The notes beneath the pieces are model-generated. The model saw only the letters and a list, made by a program, of their open reading frames with translations. It had not been told where the DNA came from and searched no databases. A stretch of DNA of 64,000 nt from assembly GCF_013393905.1 (NCBI RefSeq), contig NZ_CP040272.1:5266001-5330000 (forward strand). Reading direction: 5' to 3'. Position numbers and translations under genes: made by a program. This DNA is from Nostoc sp. C052 (lineage in GTDB: Bacteria; Cyanobacteriota; Cyanobacteriia; Cyanobacteriales; Nostocaceae). This document shows, piece after piece, positions 1-7,979 of this stretch (its first letter is position 1; each line of letters opens with the position of its first letter).

Positions 1-1071
1 AAACAAGCCTATCGCCGTTTAGCCCGGAAGTATCACCCAGATGTGAACAAAGAACCGGGAGCGGAGGATCGCTTTAAAGAAATTAACCGCGCCTACGAGG
101 TACTCTCGGAACCAGAAACCCGCGCTCGTTACGATCGCTTTGGCCCTGAGGGTGTGTCTGGTGCTGCCGGCGCGGGCTTTCAAGATGTCGGTGATATGGG
201 TGGCTTTGCCGATATCTTTGAAAGCATTTTTAGTGGCTTTGCTGGCGGTATGGGTAATCCCACGCAACAAAGACGACGCAGTGGGCCTGCGAGGGGCGAT
301 GATCTGCGGCTAGACCTGAAGTTAGACTTTCGGGAAGCAGTATTTGGCGGCGAAAAAGAAATTCGCATTTCCCATCTAGAAAATTGTGAAGTCTGTAGCG
401 GTTCTGGTGCTAAACCTGGAACCCGGCCTCGCACTTGTTCGACTTGTAGCGGATCGGGTCAAGTACGCCGTGTGACTAGAACACCTTTTGGCAGTTTCAC
501 CCAAGTCTCAACTTGTCCCACCTGTAATGGAACCGGGATGGTAATTGAAGATAAGTGTGATGCCTGTGATGGTAAGGGCGCAAATCAAGTCACAAAGAAA
601 CTCAAAATTACCATTCCAGCAGGGGTGGATAATGGCACTCGCCTACGAATTTCTAGTGAAGGTGATGCCGGTCAACGTGGTGGTCCTCCTGGGGATTTGT
701 ACGTTTACTTGTTCGTAAATGAGGACGAAGAATTCCAACGGGATGGCATTAATATTCTCTCGGAAATCAAAGTTAGCTACCTACAAGCGATTTTAGGTTG
801 TCGGTTAGAGGTAGATACAGTAGATGGGCCGGTAGAACTGATTATTCCAGCCGGAACTCAGCCGAATACGGTGATGAAGTTGGAAAATCGCGGCGTACCC
901 CGCTTGGGTAATCCCGTCAGTCGTGGGGATCACATGCTGAACGTATTAATTGATATTCCCAATAAAGTCACCCCAGAGGAGAGGGAACTATTGGAAAAAC
1001 TGGCTAAAATTAAGGGCGATCGCACTGGTAAAGGTGGTCTAGAAGGATTCTTGGGAAATTTATTTAAGTGA
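1..1071 (+). CDS. dnaJ: Chaperone protein DnaJ (5' end cut by window)
   Basis: Hsp40 co-chaperone that delivers unfolded clients to DnaK and stimulates its ATPase. The reading frame is open from base 1, so the gene begins outside the window and about 20 N-terminal residues are missing. The J-domain HPD motif is encoded at 34-42. A Gly/Phe-rich stretch follows (roughly 150-260), then a zinc-binding region with four CxxCxGxG-type motifs (CEVCSGSG, CSTCSGSG, CPTCNGTG, CDACDGKG; about 385-582), then the C-terminal client-binding domains. This is the full type I layout. The codon at 43 is an internal GTG (the Val after HPD), not the start. The TGA stop overlaps the ATG of the next gene (TGATG), which indicates translational coupling. 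In cyanobacteria grpE and dnaK usually precede such a dnaJ; that is inference here. Confidence 0.97.
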   Translation, partial: KQAYRRLARKYHPDVNKEPGAEDRFKEINRAYEVLSEPETRARYDRFGPEGVSGAAGAGFQDVGDMGGFADIFESIFSGFAGGMGNPTQQRRRSGPARGDDLRLDLKLDFREAVFGGEKEIRISHLENCEVCSGSGAKPGTRPRTCSTCSGSGQVRRVTRTPFGSFTQVSTCPTCNGTGMVIEDKCDACDGKGANQVTKKLKITIPAGVDNGTRLRISSEGDAGQRGGPPGDLYVYLFVNEDEEFQRDGINILSEIKVSYLQAILGCRLEVDTVDGPVELIIPAGTQPNTVMKLENRGVPRLGNPVSRGDHMLNVLIDIPNKVTPEERELLEKLAKIKGDRTGKGGLEGFLGNLFK

Positions 1072-1328
1072 TGAAGCCCTCTTCTGTTTCAACTCCCGAT
1101 GCTCAACTTGATTTACGCGGCACCCCTTGCCCGATTAATTTCGTGCGGACAAAATTACGTCTGGAGAAAATGCCATTGGGAGGTTTACTAGAAGTCTGGC
1201 TAGATCCAGGTGAGCCAATTGAACAGGTTCCTGATAGTTTGACAATGGCAGGTTATCAGGTGGAACAAATTACAGACTGCACTAGTTATTTTTCTCTGCT
1301 AGTGCGTCGTCCAGTTGCTAGCCAATGA
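1071..1328 (+). CDS. TusA/SirA-family sulfurtransferase-like protein
   Basis: A small protein of 85 residues with the TusA fold signature: a beta strand (LDLRGTPCP) leading into a helix, with a conserved Cys at the helix start. In bacterial TusA this Cys relays persulfide sulfur for tRNA thiolation or molybdenum cofactor synthesis. Here the usual CPxP motif reads CPIN, so the second Pro is replaced by Asn. The active Cys is kept, so a sulfur-carrier role is plausible but not proven. The ATG at 1071 overlaps the dnaJ stop and its own TGA overlaps the rsgA start (ATGA), so the three genes form a tightly coupled operon. A GTG at 1068 is an alternative start and less likely. Family membership is confident; the substrate is unknown. 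Confidence 0.88.
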   Translation: MKPSSVSTPDAQLDLRGTPCPINFVRTKLRLEKMPLGGLLEVWLDPGEPIEQVPDSLTMAGYQVEQITDCTSYFSLLVRRPVASQ

Positions 1329-2431
1329 CAGGGAAAAATTTTGCCGCAACTGGACAGTTATTGGGTACGGTGGTGGCTGTACAGGCTAATTTTTACCGAG
1401 TACAGCTGGATCAAGAGGATGGGGAGCAGGGGAGCAGGGGAGCAGAGGAGAAACTAGATTTAAATGCCTCCCTCCTCCTCTGTACTCGTCGAACCCGCCT
1501 GAAAAAAATTGGACAACAGGTGATGGTGGGCGATCGCGTTGTCGTAGAAGAGCCAGATTGGTCTGGGGGACGGGGTGCGATCGCTGAGGTTTTACCCCGC
1601 CAAAGTGAGTTAGATCGTCCGGCGATCGCCAATGTCAACCAAATTCTATTGGTATTTGCTGTAGCCGATCCGCCTTTGGAACCTTATCAGCTGAGTCGGT
1701 TTCTAATTAAAGCTGAGTCTACTGATTTAGATGTGCTTTTATGCTTGAATAAAAGTGATTTAATTTCACCGCAGGAACAGCAACAAGTTAGCGATCGCCT
1801 CCTTGGTTGGGGCTATCAACCAATATTTATCAGTGTTAAAGATGGTATAAATACTGAGCAAGCCGCCAGATATTTGAGCAATAAAATTACTGTCATTGCT
1901 GGGCCTTCTGGCGTGGGTAAATCCAGCCTGATTAATACGCTGATTGACTCTGCCAAGCTGCGAGTCGGAGAAGTTTCTGGTAAATTAGCACGTGGTCGTC
2001 ATACCACTCGCCATATAGAATTATTTGAGTTACCTAAGGGTGGTTTACTGGCAGATACTCCCGGCTTTAATCAGCCGGATATGGATTGTATACCAGAAGA
2101 ATTAATCCATTATTTCCCAGAAGCCAGAAAGCGGTTAGCAGTTGCTAGCTGTCGGTTTAGTGATTGTCTACATCGAGACGAACCTGAGTGTGCGGTGCGG
2201 GGAGACTGGGAACGATATGAACATTATTTAGAATTTTTGGACGCGGCGATCGCTCATCAAACACAGCTACACGAACAAGCCGATCCAGAATCTACCATGA
2301 AGTTAAAAAGCAAAAGCAAAGGCAAAGGGCAGAGTCAATACGAACCCAAGCTAGAAAGTAAAAAATATCGCCGGATTTCTCGGAAGACTCAGTTACAAGA
2401 CTTGCAAGAATTATATCGGGATGAAGAATAA
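1325..2431 (+). CDS. rsgA: Ribosome small subunit-dependent GTPase RsgA
   Basis: Circularly permuted GTPase that helps late 30S subunit maturation. It has an N-terminal OB-fold (about residues 8-85), then GTPase motifs in permuted order: G4 LNKSD, G1 GPSGVGKSS, G3 DTPGF. A C-terminal zinc site with Cys/His spacing (CRFSDC, H, then C) follows. The start ATG overlaps the preceding stop. Two unusual segments are visible. Between OB strands lies a repeat-derived insert (GEQGSRGAEE) encoded by three GGGGAGCA units. The C-terminus has a Lys/Ser/Gly-rich tail (KSKSKGKG), whose DNA is partly echoed in the downstream spacer at about 2483-2513. Neither touches a catalytic motif, so the enzyme should be functional. 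Confidence 0.96.
   Translation: MTGKNFAATGQLLGTVVAVQANFYRVQLDQEDGEQGSRGAEEKLDLNASLLLCTRRTRLKKIGQQVMVGDRVVVEEPDWSGGRGAIAEVLPRQSELDRPAIANVNQILLVFAVADPPLEPYQLSRFLIKAESTDLDVLLCLNKSDLISPQEQQQVSDRLLGWGYQPIFISVKDGINTEQAARYLSNKITVIAGPSGVGKSSLINTLIDSAKLRVGEVSGKLARGRHTTRHIELFELPKGGLLADTPGFNQPDMDCIPEELIHYFPEARKRLAVASCRFSDCLHRDEPECAVRGDWERYEHYLEFLDAAIAHQTQLHEQADPESTMKLKSKSKGKGQSQYEPKLESKKYRRISRKTQLQDLQELYRDEE
1421..1450 (+). repeat. GGGGAGCA octamer repeat inside rsgA
   Basis: Three tandem GGGGAGCA units lie within the rsgA reading frame. Because 3 x 8 = 24 bp, the array keeps frame. The same repeat occurs in the WD40 gene near 12319-12356 and in several spacers (about 51630, 60515, 62185 and 63010). 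Confidence 0.85.
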
Positions 2432-2544
2432 AGGAGTGTGAGCGCACTTCTATGCAATAAGCTAATCCAAAATCAACTCTCAAGTTAAAAAGCAAAGACA
2501 AAGAGCAATTCCCAAGACTAACAATATTCAAAAGTCCCGCAGCT

Positions 2545-2565
2545 AGGCTTGTCGTAGACATCGCT
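2545..2565 (-). repeat. Partial copy of the GTCTACGACGGGCTACG dispersed repeat
   Basis: The spacer 2432-2626 carries GGCTTGTCGTAGACATCGC, a diverged or shortened copy of the repeat seen at 27190, 40497, 53230, 56513 and 57441. The rest of the spacer also contains an AAGTTAAAAAGCAAA stretch resembling the rsgA 3' end; no gene is seen. Confidence 0.6.
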
Positions 2566-2626
2566 CCTTTAAACGTCAAGGTATTATGTACTCGAACACC
2601 GTGCAGCATAAAGCCTGAGGTTTTGC

Positions 2627-3619
2627 ATGAAAGTAGCAGTTTTCAGTACAAAAGCCTACGATCGGCAGTTTTTGTCAGCTGCAAATTCTCCCACCCAACA
2701 CGAATTAGTGTTTTTTGAACCCCGCTTAAATCGGGATACGGCTATCCTTGCTACCGGATTTCCGGCGGTTTGCGTGTTTGTACACGATCAGGTAGATGCT
2801 CCAACTTTAGAGCTTCTCGCTTCAGGGGGAACTGGCTTGATTGTCCTTCGCTGTGCAGGGTTTAACAATGTAGACTTGCAAGCCGCAGCAGATTTAGGAA
2901 TTACTGTTGTGCGTGTTCCTGCCTATTCACCTTATGGGGTAGCAGAACATGCCGTAGGATTGATTTTGAGCTTAAATCGCAAAATTCATCGTGCTTATAA
3001 CCGTGTCCGAGAAAGCAATTTTTCCCTAGATGGACTGTTGGGATTTAACTTGTACGATCGCACAGTGGGAATTGTCGGTACTGGCAAAATCGGTCTGATT
3101 TTAGGACAGATTATGAAGGGATTTGGCTGTCACCTACTAGCATTCGACGTTTATCGCAATCCAGAATTGGAGGCGCTAGGTGGAAAGTATGTAGAACTAC
3201 CTGAACTATTTGCCAATTCTGATATTATCTCTCTGCATTGCCCCCTGATTCCCGAAACGCATCACTTGATTAATACTGAGGCAATAGAACAGATTAAGCC
3301 AGGTGTGATGCTAATTAATACTAGCCGAGGAGCGCTGATTGATACCCTTGCAGTGATTGAGGGATTGAAGTCTGGTAAGATTGGCTATCTTGGCGTGGAT
3401 GTCTACGAGCAAGAATCGGAATTGTTCTTCGAGGATTTGTCTGGCGAAATTATTCAAGATGATATTTTCCAACGTCTGACAACGTTCCCCAATGTACTCA
3501 TTACTGGACATCAAGCCTTTTTTACAGCAGAAGCTCTCTACAATATTGCAGAAACAACTTTTGCTAATATTACTGATGTTGAACAGGGTCGTCCTTGTGC
3601 AAATGAAATTCGCATCTAA
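2627..3619 (+). CDS. D-lactate dehydrogenase (D-2-hydroxyacid dehydrogenase family)
   Basis: NAD-dependent reduction of pyruvate to D-lactate, or of a related 2-oxoacid, in the cytoplasm. The length of 330 residues is normal. A Rossmann motif GTGKIG lies near residue 150. The catalytic triad of the family is in place: Arg about 234 (TSRGALIDT), Glu about 263 (DVYEQE) and His about 295 (GHQAFF). The sequence resembles the LdhA/Ddh branch more than phosphoglycerate dehydrogenase because it has the long loop DVYEQESELFFED. It stands alone, with a 195-bp spacer upstream and a 700-bp repeat-filled spacer downstream, so it is likely monocistronic. In cyanobacteria such enzymes act in dark fermentation; that role is inferred. 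Confidence 0.93.
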   Translation: MKVAVFSTKAYDRQFLSAANSPTQHELVFFEPRLNRDTAILATGFPAVCVFVHDQVDAPTLELLASGGTGLIVLRCAGFNNVDLQAAADLGITVVRVPAYSPYGVAEHAVGLILSLNRKIHRAYNRVRESNFSLDGLLGFNLYDRTVGIVGTGKIGLILGQIMKGFGCHLLAFDVYRNPELEALGGKYVELPELFANSDIISLHCPLIPETHHLINTEAIEQIKPGVMLINTSRGALIDTLAVIEGLKSGKIGYLGVDVYEQESELFFEDLSGEIIQDDIFQRLTTFPNVLITGHQAFFTAEALYNIAETTFANITDVEQGRPCANEIRI

Positions 3620-3665
3620 ACCTTTAGCAATATAGCGGTTCTCGTTCAAGTGAGGTACACCCGTA

Positions 3666-3790
3666 GGCAATACTTCTCGGAAAAGGGGAAAAGGGGAAAG
3701 GGAAAAGGGAAAGAAAAAACCTTTAACCCAAACCCAGTACCCTTTACCCCAAACCCGATTCCGAGTTAAAAATGCAAAACCCGAGAAGTC
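3666..3790. repeat. Dispersed element with poly-purine core and CTTCTCGG ends
   Basis: ATACTTCTCGG begins the element, followed by an AAAGGGGAAAAGGG-type tract, then its partial complement (CCCTTTACCCC), then ATTCCGAGTTAAAAATGC and CCGAGAAGTCTTG. The ends ACTTCTCGG and CCGAGAAGT are inverted repeats and the core can fold back. A second copy lies at 32721-32820. Confidence 0.7.
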
Positions 3791-3863
3791 TTGCACCCGT
3801 AGGGGCAATACCCTGCGGGAAGCCCTTCGGGTGACGCTCGTGCCTCGCTAACTCTGCGCTAAC

Positions 3864-4080
3864 AGCAGTCGCTTATGGGGGAAACCCCCATAACCCTCTT
3901 TTGTCACTTTCAGAAAACAATAATCGAAGCAACATTCTGAAACTTTTATGTAGTCGAGCTTTGAGCTTTTATTTTCTAACAGTAACTCAAGTTTGTAGCC
4001 AAAACCTGGAGATGGAAGCTCTGAAAGGCTTTCAGCGATTGGGTTCTACCAAAGTGACAAAAGAGGGATAAGCGACTGCT
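3864..4080. repeat. 217-bp inverted-repeat element (MITE-like)
   Basis: The left arm AGCAGTCGCTTAT (3864-3876) plus CCCTCTTTTGTCACTTT (3894-3910) is the exact inverted partner of 4051-4080 on the right. The left arm is interrupted by a 17-bp hairpin-forming insert (3877-3893, GGGGGAAACCCCC core). The 140-bp interior has no credible ORF. The insert and its left flank recur at 15110-15135. The rest of spacer 3620-4322 shows no gene. Confidence 0.7.
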
Positions 4081-4322
4081 TCACCGCTCCGCGTCTACAT
4101 GAATTGCCCCTACGATAGATGTGGTTCAAATACGTGAAAACTGCTGTAACTAAAGTTTCAGTACAACAGGTAGGGAAGATCCAAAAACTTGGCGTTCTGC
4201 TGACAGCATTGATTGAGAAAAAATCATTAACTACTCTTACGATCCCCATAAAGTCTTAAAATATTGTTAATTTCAGCCAAACCTCTCGACCTTCAACTTA
4301 CAAGTATCACCCCAAAATCACT

Positions 4323-5912
4323 ATGGCTATCGGCTACGTCGCGCTTGTACTCCACGCACATCTACCCTTCGTTCGTCACCCAGAAAGTGACTACGTGCTG
4401 GAGGAAGAATGGCTCTATGAAGCCATAACAGAAACTTACATCCCCTTATTAAAAGTATTTGAAGGCTTAAAGCGAGACGGTATCGACTTTAAAATCACGA
4501 TGAGTATGACACCACCTCTAGTGTCGATGCTTCGCGATCCTCTGCTTCAAGAACGCTATGAAGCACACTTAGCCCAACTAGAAGAACTTATAGCATTAGA
4601 AGCAGAACATAATCTCAACAACGGACATCTTCGTTATTTAGCCGAACATTACGCTACTGAGTTTAGCGAAGCGCGTCAACTATGGGAACGTTACGGCGGT
4701 GACTTGGTGACAGCTTTTAAGAAGTTCCAAGACAGTAACAACCTGGAAATCATCACTTGCGGCGCGACTCACGGCTATTTACCGTTGATGAAAATGTATC
4801 CGCAAGCAGTGTGGGCGCAAATTCAGGTAGCTTGCGAACATTACGAACAAACTTTTGGAAAAGCACCCAGAGGCATTTGGTTGCCTGAATGTGCCTACTA
4901 TGAAGGTTTAGACCGGATGCTAGCCGATGCTGGGTTACGCTACTTCCTCACTGATGGACATGGTATCCTTTACGCCCGTCCCCGTCCGCGCTTTGGCACT
5001 TACGCCCCAATTTATACGGAAACTGGTGTTGCTGTCTTTGGTCGAGATCATGAATCTTCCCAACAGGTATGGTCTTCTGAGGTAGGCTATCCTGGAGCGG
5101 CAGAATATCGAGAATTTTACAAAGATTTGGGCTGGGAAGCAGAATATGAGTATATTAAGCCCTATATTATGCCCAATGGTCAGAGGAAAAATACGGGTAT
5201 TAAGTATCACAAAATTACGGGACGCGGCTTAGGGCTTTCAGATAAGGCGCTCTACGATCCCTATTGGGCTAGGGAAAAGGCAGCAGAACACGCTGCTAAC
5301 TTTATGTATAATCGAGAGCAGCAATCTGAGCATCTCTATGGTATAATGCGGCGTCCACCAATTATCGTTTCGCCTTATGACGCAGAGTTATTTGGACATT
5401 GGTGGTATGAAGGCCCTTGGTTTATCGATTACCTATTCCGCAAGTCGTGGTATGACCAAGGAACATATAAAATGACTCATTTAGCAGACTATTTGCGTGA
5501 GCAGCCAACGCAGCAAGTCTGTCGTCCTTCGCAGTCAAGCTGGGGTTTCAAGGGTTTCCATGAGTATTGGTTGAATGAAACGAATGCGTGGATTTATCCG
5601 CATTTGCATAAAGCTGCTGAACGGATGATTGAAATCTCGCACCTGGAACCAGAGGATGAGTTGGGATTGAAAGCATTGAACCAAGCGGCGCGGGAACTGC
5701 TATTAGCGCAATCTTCCGACTGGGCATTTATTATGCGGACAGGAACTATGGTACCTTATGCAGTCAGACGGACGCGATCGCACCTCATGCGCTTCAACAA
5801 GCTCTATGAAGACGTTAAAGTTGGCAAAATTGATAGTGGTTGGCTCGAAAAAGTCGAGTTAATGGATAATATCTTCCCCGAAATCAACTATCGTGTCTAT
5901 CGTCCGCTATAG
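4323..5912 (+). CDS. Glycoside hydrolase family 57, 1,4-alpha-glucan branching-type enzyme
   Basis: Predicted to cut and re-join alpha-1,4-glucan chains, forming alpha-1,6 branches in glycogen. The 529-residue protein starts with the GH57 signature HAHLPFVRHPE (about residues 11-21). The likely nucleophile is Glu about 189 in WLPECAY, and the likely acid/base is Asp about 353 in PYDAELFGHWWYEGP. After the barrel comes the helical DUF1957-type domain with WGFKGFHEYWLNETNAW and AAERMIE, as in Thermus and Thermococcus GH57 branching enzymes. The start ATG at 4323 directly precedes this conserved N-terminus. Cyanobacteria also have a GH13 GlgB, so this would be a second branching activity. A different GH57 enzyme lies at 29231-30718. 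Confidence 0.92.
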   Translation: MAIGYVALVLHAHLPFVRHPESDYVLEEEWLYEAITETYIPLLKVFEGLKRDGIDFKITMSMTPPLVSMLRDPLLQERYEAHLAQLEELIALEAEHNLNNGHLRYLAEHYATEFSEARQLWERYGGDLVTAFKKFQDSNNLEIITCGATHGYLPLMKMYPQAVWAQIQVACEHYEQTFGKAPRGIWLPECAYYEGLDRMLADAGLRYFLTDGHGILYARPRPRFGTYAPIYTETGVAVFGRDHESSQQVWSSEVGYPGAAEYREFYKDLGWEAEYEYIKPYIMPNGQRKNTGIKYHKITGRGLGLSDKALYDPYWAREKAAEHAANFMYNREQQSEHLYGIMRRPPIIVSPYDAELFGHWWYEGPWFIDYLFRKSWYDQGTYKMTHLADYLREQPTQQVCRPSQSSWGFKGFHEYWLNETNAWIYPHLHKAAERMIEISHLEPEDELGLKALNQAARELLLAQSSDWAFIMRTGTMVPYAVRRTRSHLMRFNKLYEDVKVGKIDSGWLEKVELMDNIFPEINYRVYRPL

Positions 5913-5934
5913 TCTCACACAAAGTAATCAACAA

Positions 5935-5987
5935 AAATCGGCGGGAATCTTAGTCTTTGAAGAGATGGGAGAAATAGCCGCCGATTT
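5935..5987 (+). terminator. Possible terminator or stem after the GH57 gene
   Basis: AAATCGGCGG (5935-5944) pairs exactly with CCGCCGATTT (5978-5987), 23 bp after the GH57 stop. The loop is long (33 nt) and no clear T tract follows, so the terminator call is weak. Confidence 0.35.
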
Positions 5988-6106
5988 AGTCATTAGTACT
6001 AAGACTTTCAAAATCCCAAACTTACGCATCATCTAACAGAACACAAGGCGCGATCGCATTTTATAAGGATTCCACTCTTCATACCAGCTGCGATCGCATC
6101 TAAAAT

Positions 6107-6265
6107 TCACGTTATTTTCCGAATGCGAATACTTTTCGATGAAATAACAGTAAAAGCTCCTAATAATTCATCTGCGTGTTGATTAATGGCATTGGCAATA
6201 ATTTCTGCTTTATCATTTGGAGATAAACAGCAAATCATGACCCTCACCCGCAGCGATGACAATTG
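6107..6265 (-). pseudogene. Remnant of a DUF5615 PIN-like protein (C-terminal fragment)
   Basis: On the minus strand a short frame ends at 6107 and reads ...LSPNDKAEIIANAINQHADE, then LLGAFTVISSKSIRIRK. In my knowledge this matches the C-terminal end of DUF5615 (COG4634) PIN-like putative toxins, which typically end in an AFTVI..x.(L/V)RIR pattern. The catalytic N-terminal PIN acids are missing and no upstream part was found, so this is a decayed fragment. An internal ATG (6238) gives only 43 codons. The assignment is from memory of the family pattern. The rest of the spacer 5988-6546 has HIP1 sites but no gene I can support. Confidence 0.5.
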
Positions 6266-6546
6266 ATGACCGTCTTTCGTAGATATTGGACTTTGGACAA
6301 AAAGAAGTGTTCGCGTAAATTATTCAATAACTAAAAATCTAGGCATCATAAATTACCCCAGTTATTTTTCAAACTTAGTCAAACGTCTAAATCCTAAAAA
6401 ATTTACGCGGCTTTTTGTTTACTAAGTGTTGCTTTAGACTGCTTCTTAAGTTTAATCAAGATAAAAATTCCGAGGCAAAATTCGTTCTTGGTCTGTGCAA
6501 AAATAACAGGAATCAGGATCAACTAATCAGAGTGCATATCAAAGAT

Positions 6547-7641
6547 ATGAGTCAAAAGCAACAAATCATTCCCACAGTGCGCCCTTGCAAAATCGATAGC
6601 GCTAGAGCAACAGAACCAGTGGATTTAGTGATCGTCATTGATACTAGCCCTTCGATGAAAGATGAAGCTTCCGACCTGAGTAATGCCGCTGCTGAAGCAA
6701 TTGCTACCGCCTCTTCTAGTTGTCCTTGCGATTTGAGAGTGATTTGGCTGGGTATCGAAGGTACTTGGAAAAAGACAAATTTTAATCGAACAGTACGAGA
6801 TCATCTTTTGAAAGAGTGCCAAGTTTCCAAGGGAGACTTGCGAGCCAGAAAGCGAGGACAATTACCTGATGCGGGAGCGCAGGAAGATGCGGCTCGAACT
6901 GTTGAAGATGTCTCAACTTATTTTGATTGGCGACCAGGCGCAACCCGATCAATTTTCTATTTGGGAGATGAAGCCCTTGAAGCTGGGGGAGATAGAACTG
7001 AAGAAAAAGATATTATCGCTGCCAATAAAGCGATCGCCAAAGCTCAACAAGCAGGAGTGAAGGTGCATACTTATTTTGGCACGACCAAGAGCAAATTTAA
7101 AGATAGCTTGCAGCAAGAATACGCCAGATTAGCTAAAGAAACAGGCGGACAAGCTTTTACCGATCGCGATTCTATTGGTGGCTTTACAGAGGTTTTGCAA
7201 AAGGTAATTTGCAATAGCCGTCCAGTTGGGATTAAGTTAGAGATTCAGCAGCCACTACCCTGTTTTGAGTTAAGGAGCGATCGCCAGCCGTTGGCGGTGC
7301 AGGGTTCAGAAACTATGGCGATCGTAGCCTCTAACTGTTACTCAAATGTCACCTTCAGAAGTTTAACAGCCGTTGTATCGGCATTGCTAAAAGATGGAAC
7401 TCCTATGCCCAATTTAGCTGATGGAAAGCCAGCCATTACAATTAAACCATCACCAGAAATAGCCTTTGGTGATTTATTTCCCATTGGTTCTGATAACTCT
7501 GAATCTACTGGAGAAGTATTGCGGGAAATAGTCATAGAAAACAATATTCCTAATAGTGCAGACTATACGTTGAAAATTGCATACTCTTATCGGGCAGAGT
7601 TTGATTTTCAAGGTGGCGATGAGTTTGCGTTAGGAATCTAA
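6547..7641 (+). CDS. von Willebrand factor type A domain protein
   Basis: A 364-residue protein with an N-terminal VWA fold: after the strand VDLVIVID comes the metal-ion-dependent adhesion site DTSPSM (Asp about 32), the DxSxS pattern that binds Mg2+. The VWA domain extends to about residue 225 (GGFTEVLQKVIC). The rest is beta-rich, with no clear family. No signal peptide or membrane segment is seen, so it is likely cytoplasmic. The ATG at 6547 (MSQKQQ) was chosen. The frame continues upstream to a TTG at 6415, but that extension looks unlike a conserved N-terminus and no strong ribosome site decides it. It is convergent with the STAND WD40 gene. VWA proteins often act as adaptors of ATPases, so a link is possible but unproven. 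Confidence 0.8.
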   Translation: MSQKQQIIPTVRPCKIDSARATEPVDLVIVIDTSPSMKDEASDLSNAAAEAIATASSSCPCDLRVIWLGIEGTWKKTNFNRTVRDHLLKECQVSKGDLRARKRGQLPDAGAQEDAARTVEDVSTYFDWRPGATRSIFYLGDEALEAGGDRTEEKDIIAANKAIAKAQQAGVKVHTYFGTTKSKFKDSLQQEYARLAKETGGQAFTDRDSIGGFTEVLQKVICNSRPVGIKLEIQQPLPCFELRSDRQPLAVQGSETMAIVASNCYSNVTFRSLTAVVSALLKDGTPMPNLADGKPAITIKPSPEIAFGDLFPIGSDNSESTGEVLREIVIENNIPNSADYTLKIAYSYRAEFDFQGGDEFALGI

Positions 7642-7979
7642 TACGCTTTAAGGCAGAAGAAGCGACTATTGAAGGGAGTAAACCAAAAGAAAGTAGGTCA
7701 AGGAAAACGCTACGAATGCAGATTTGAGGGAGAGATTTATGACGCTTGAGCTTCCAGTTATTCCGAAATCTGGGGAAGTATTTTTAGCAGTAGAACTCAC
7801 TGCTGGAATTTTACTTTTAAACGCAGAGGTTCGCTGAGGTAAACGCAAAGGTACGCAAAGTTTTTGTTCAAGTTTTCCCTTTGAAGTTTATACCATCCTG
7901 TAAAGTCCAAATATTAGTCGTTTGCAGCATAGTACAACAAGGCAAAAGTAAAAAGTAAATTCGATAATCAAATAGGCTA
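7642..7979. other. Convergent spacer with degenerate ACGCAGAGG-type repeat
   Basis: Between the VWA gene and the WD40 gene there is a 32-codon frame (7739-7837) without a recognisable family. It is followed by AACGCAGAGGTTCGCTGAGG and ACGCAAAGGTACGCAAAG, a repeat type also seen inverted near 48510-48550. The end of the spacer (about 7978-8010, running into the WD40 gene 3' end) resembles 6025-6058 (CAGAACACAA.GCGCGATCGC). No clear terminator was found for either convergent gene. Confidence 0.45.

Noticed and set aside
3620..4322. Possible insertion sequence between ldh and GH57
   Set aside because: Inverted ends exist but no transposase frame is present, so it is called a MITE-like repeat.
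6415..6546. TTG start extension of the VWA protein
   Set aside because: The extra 44 residues are not needed for the VWA fold, start with TTG and look unlike a signal or domain; the ATG at 6547 is preferred, though not proven.
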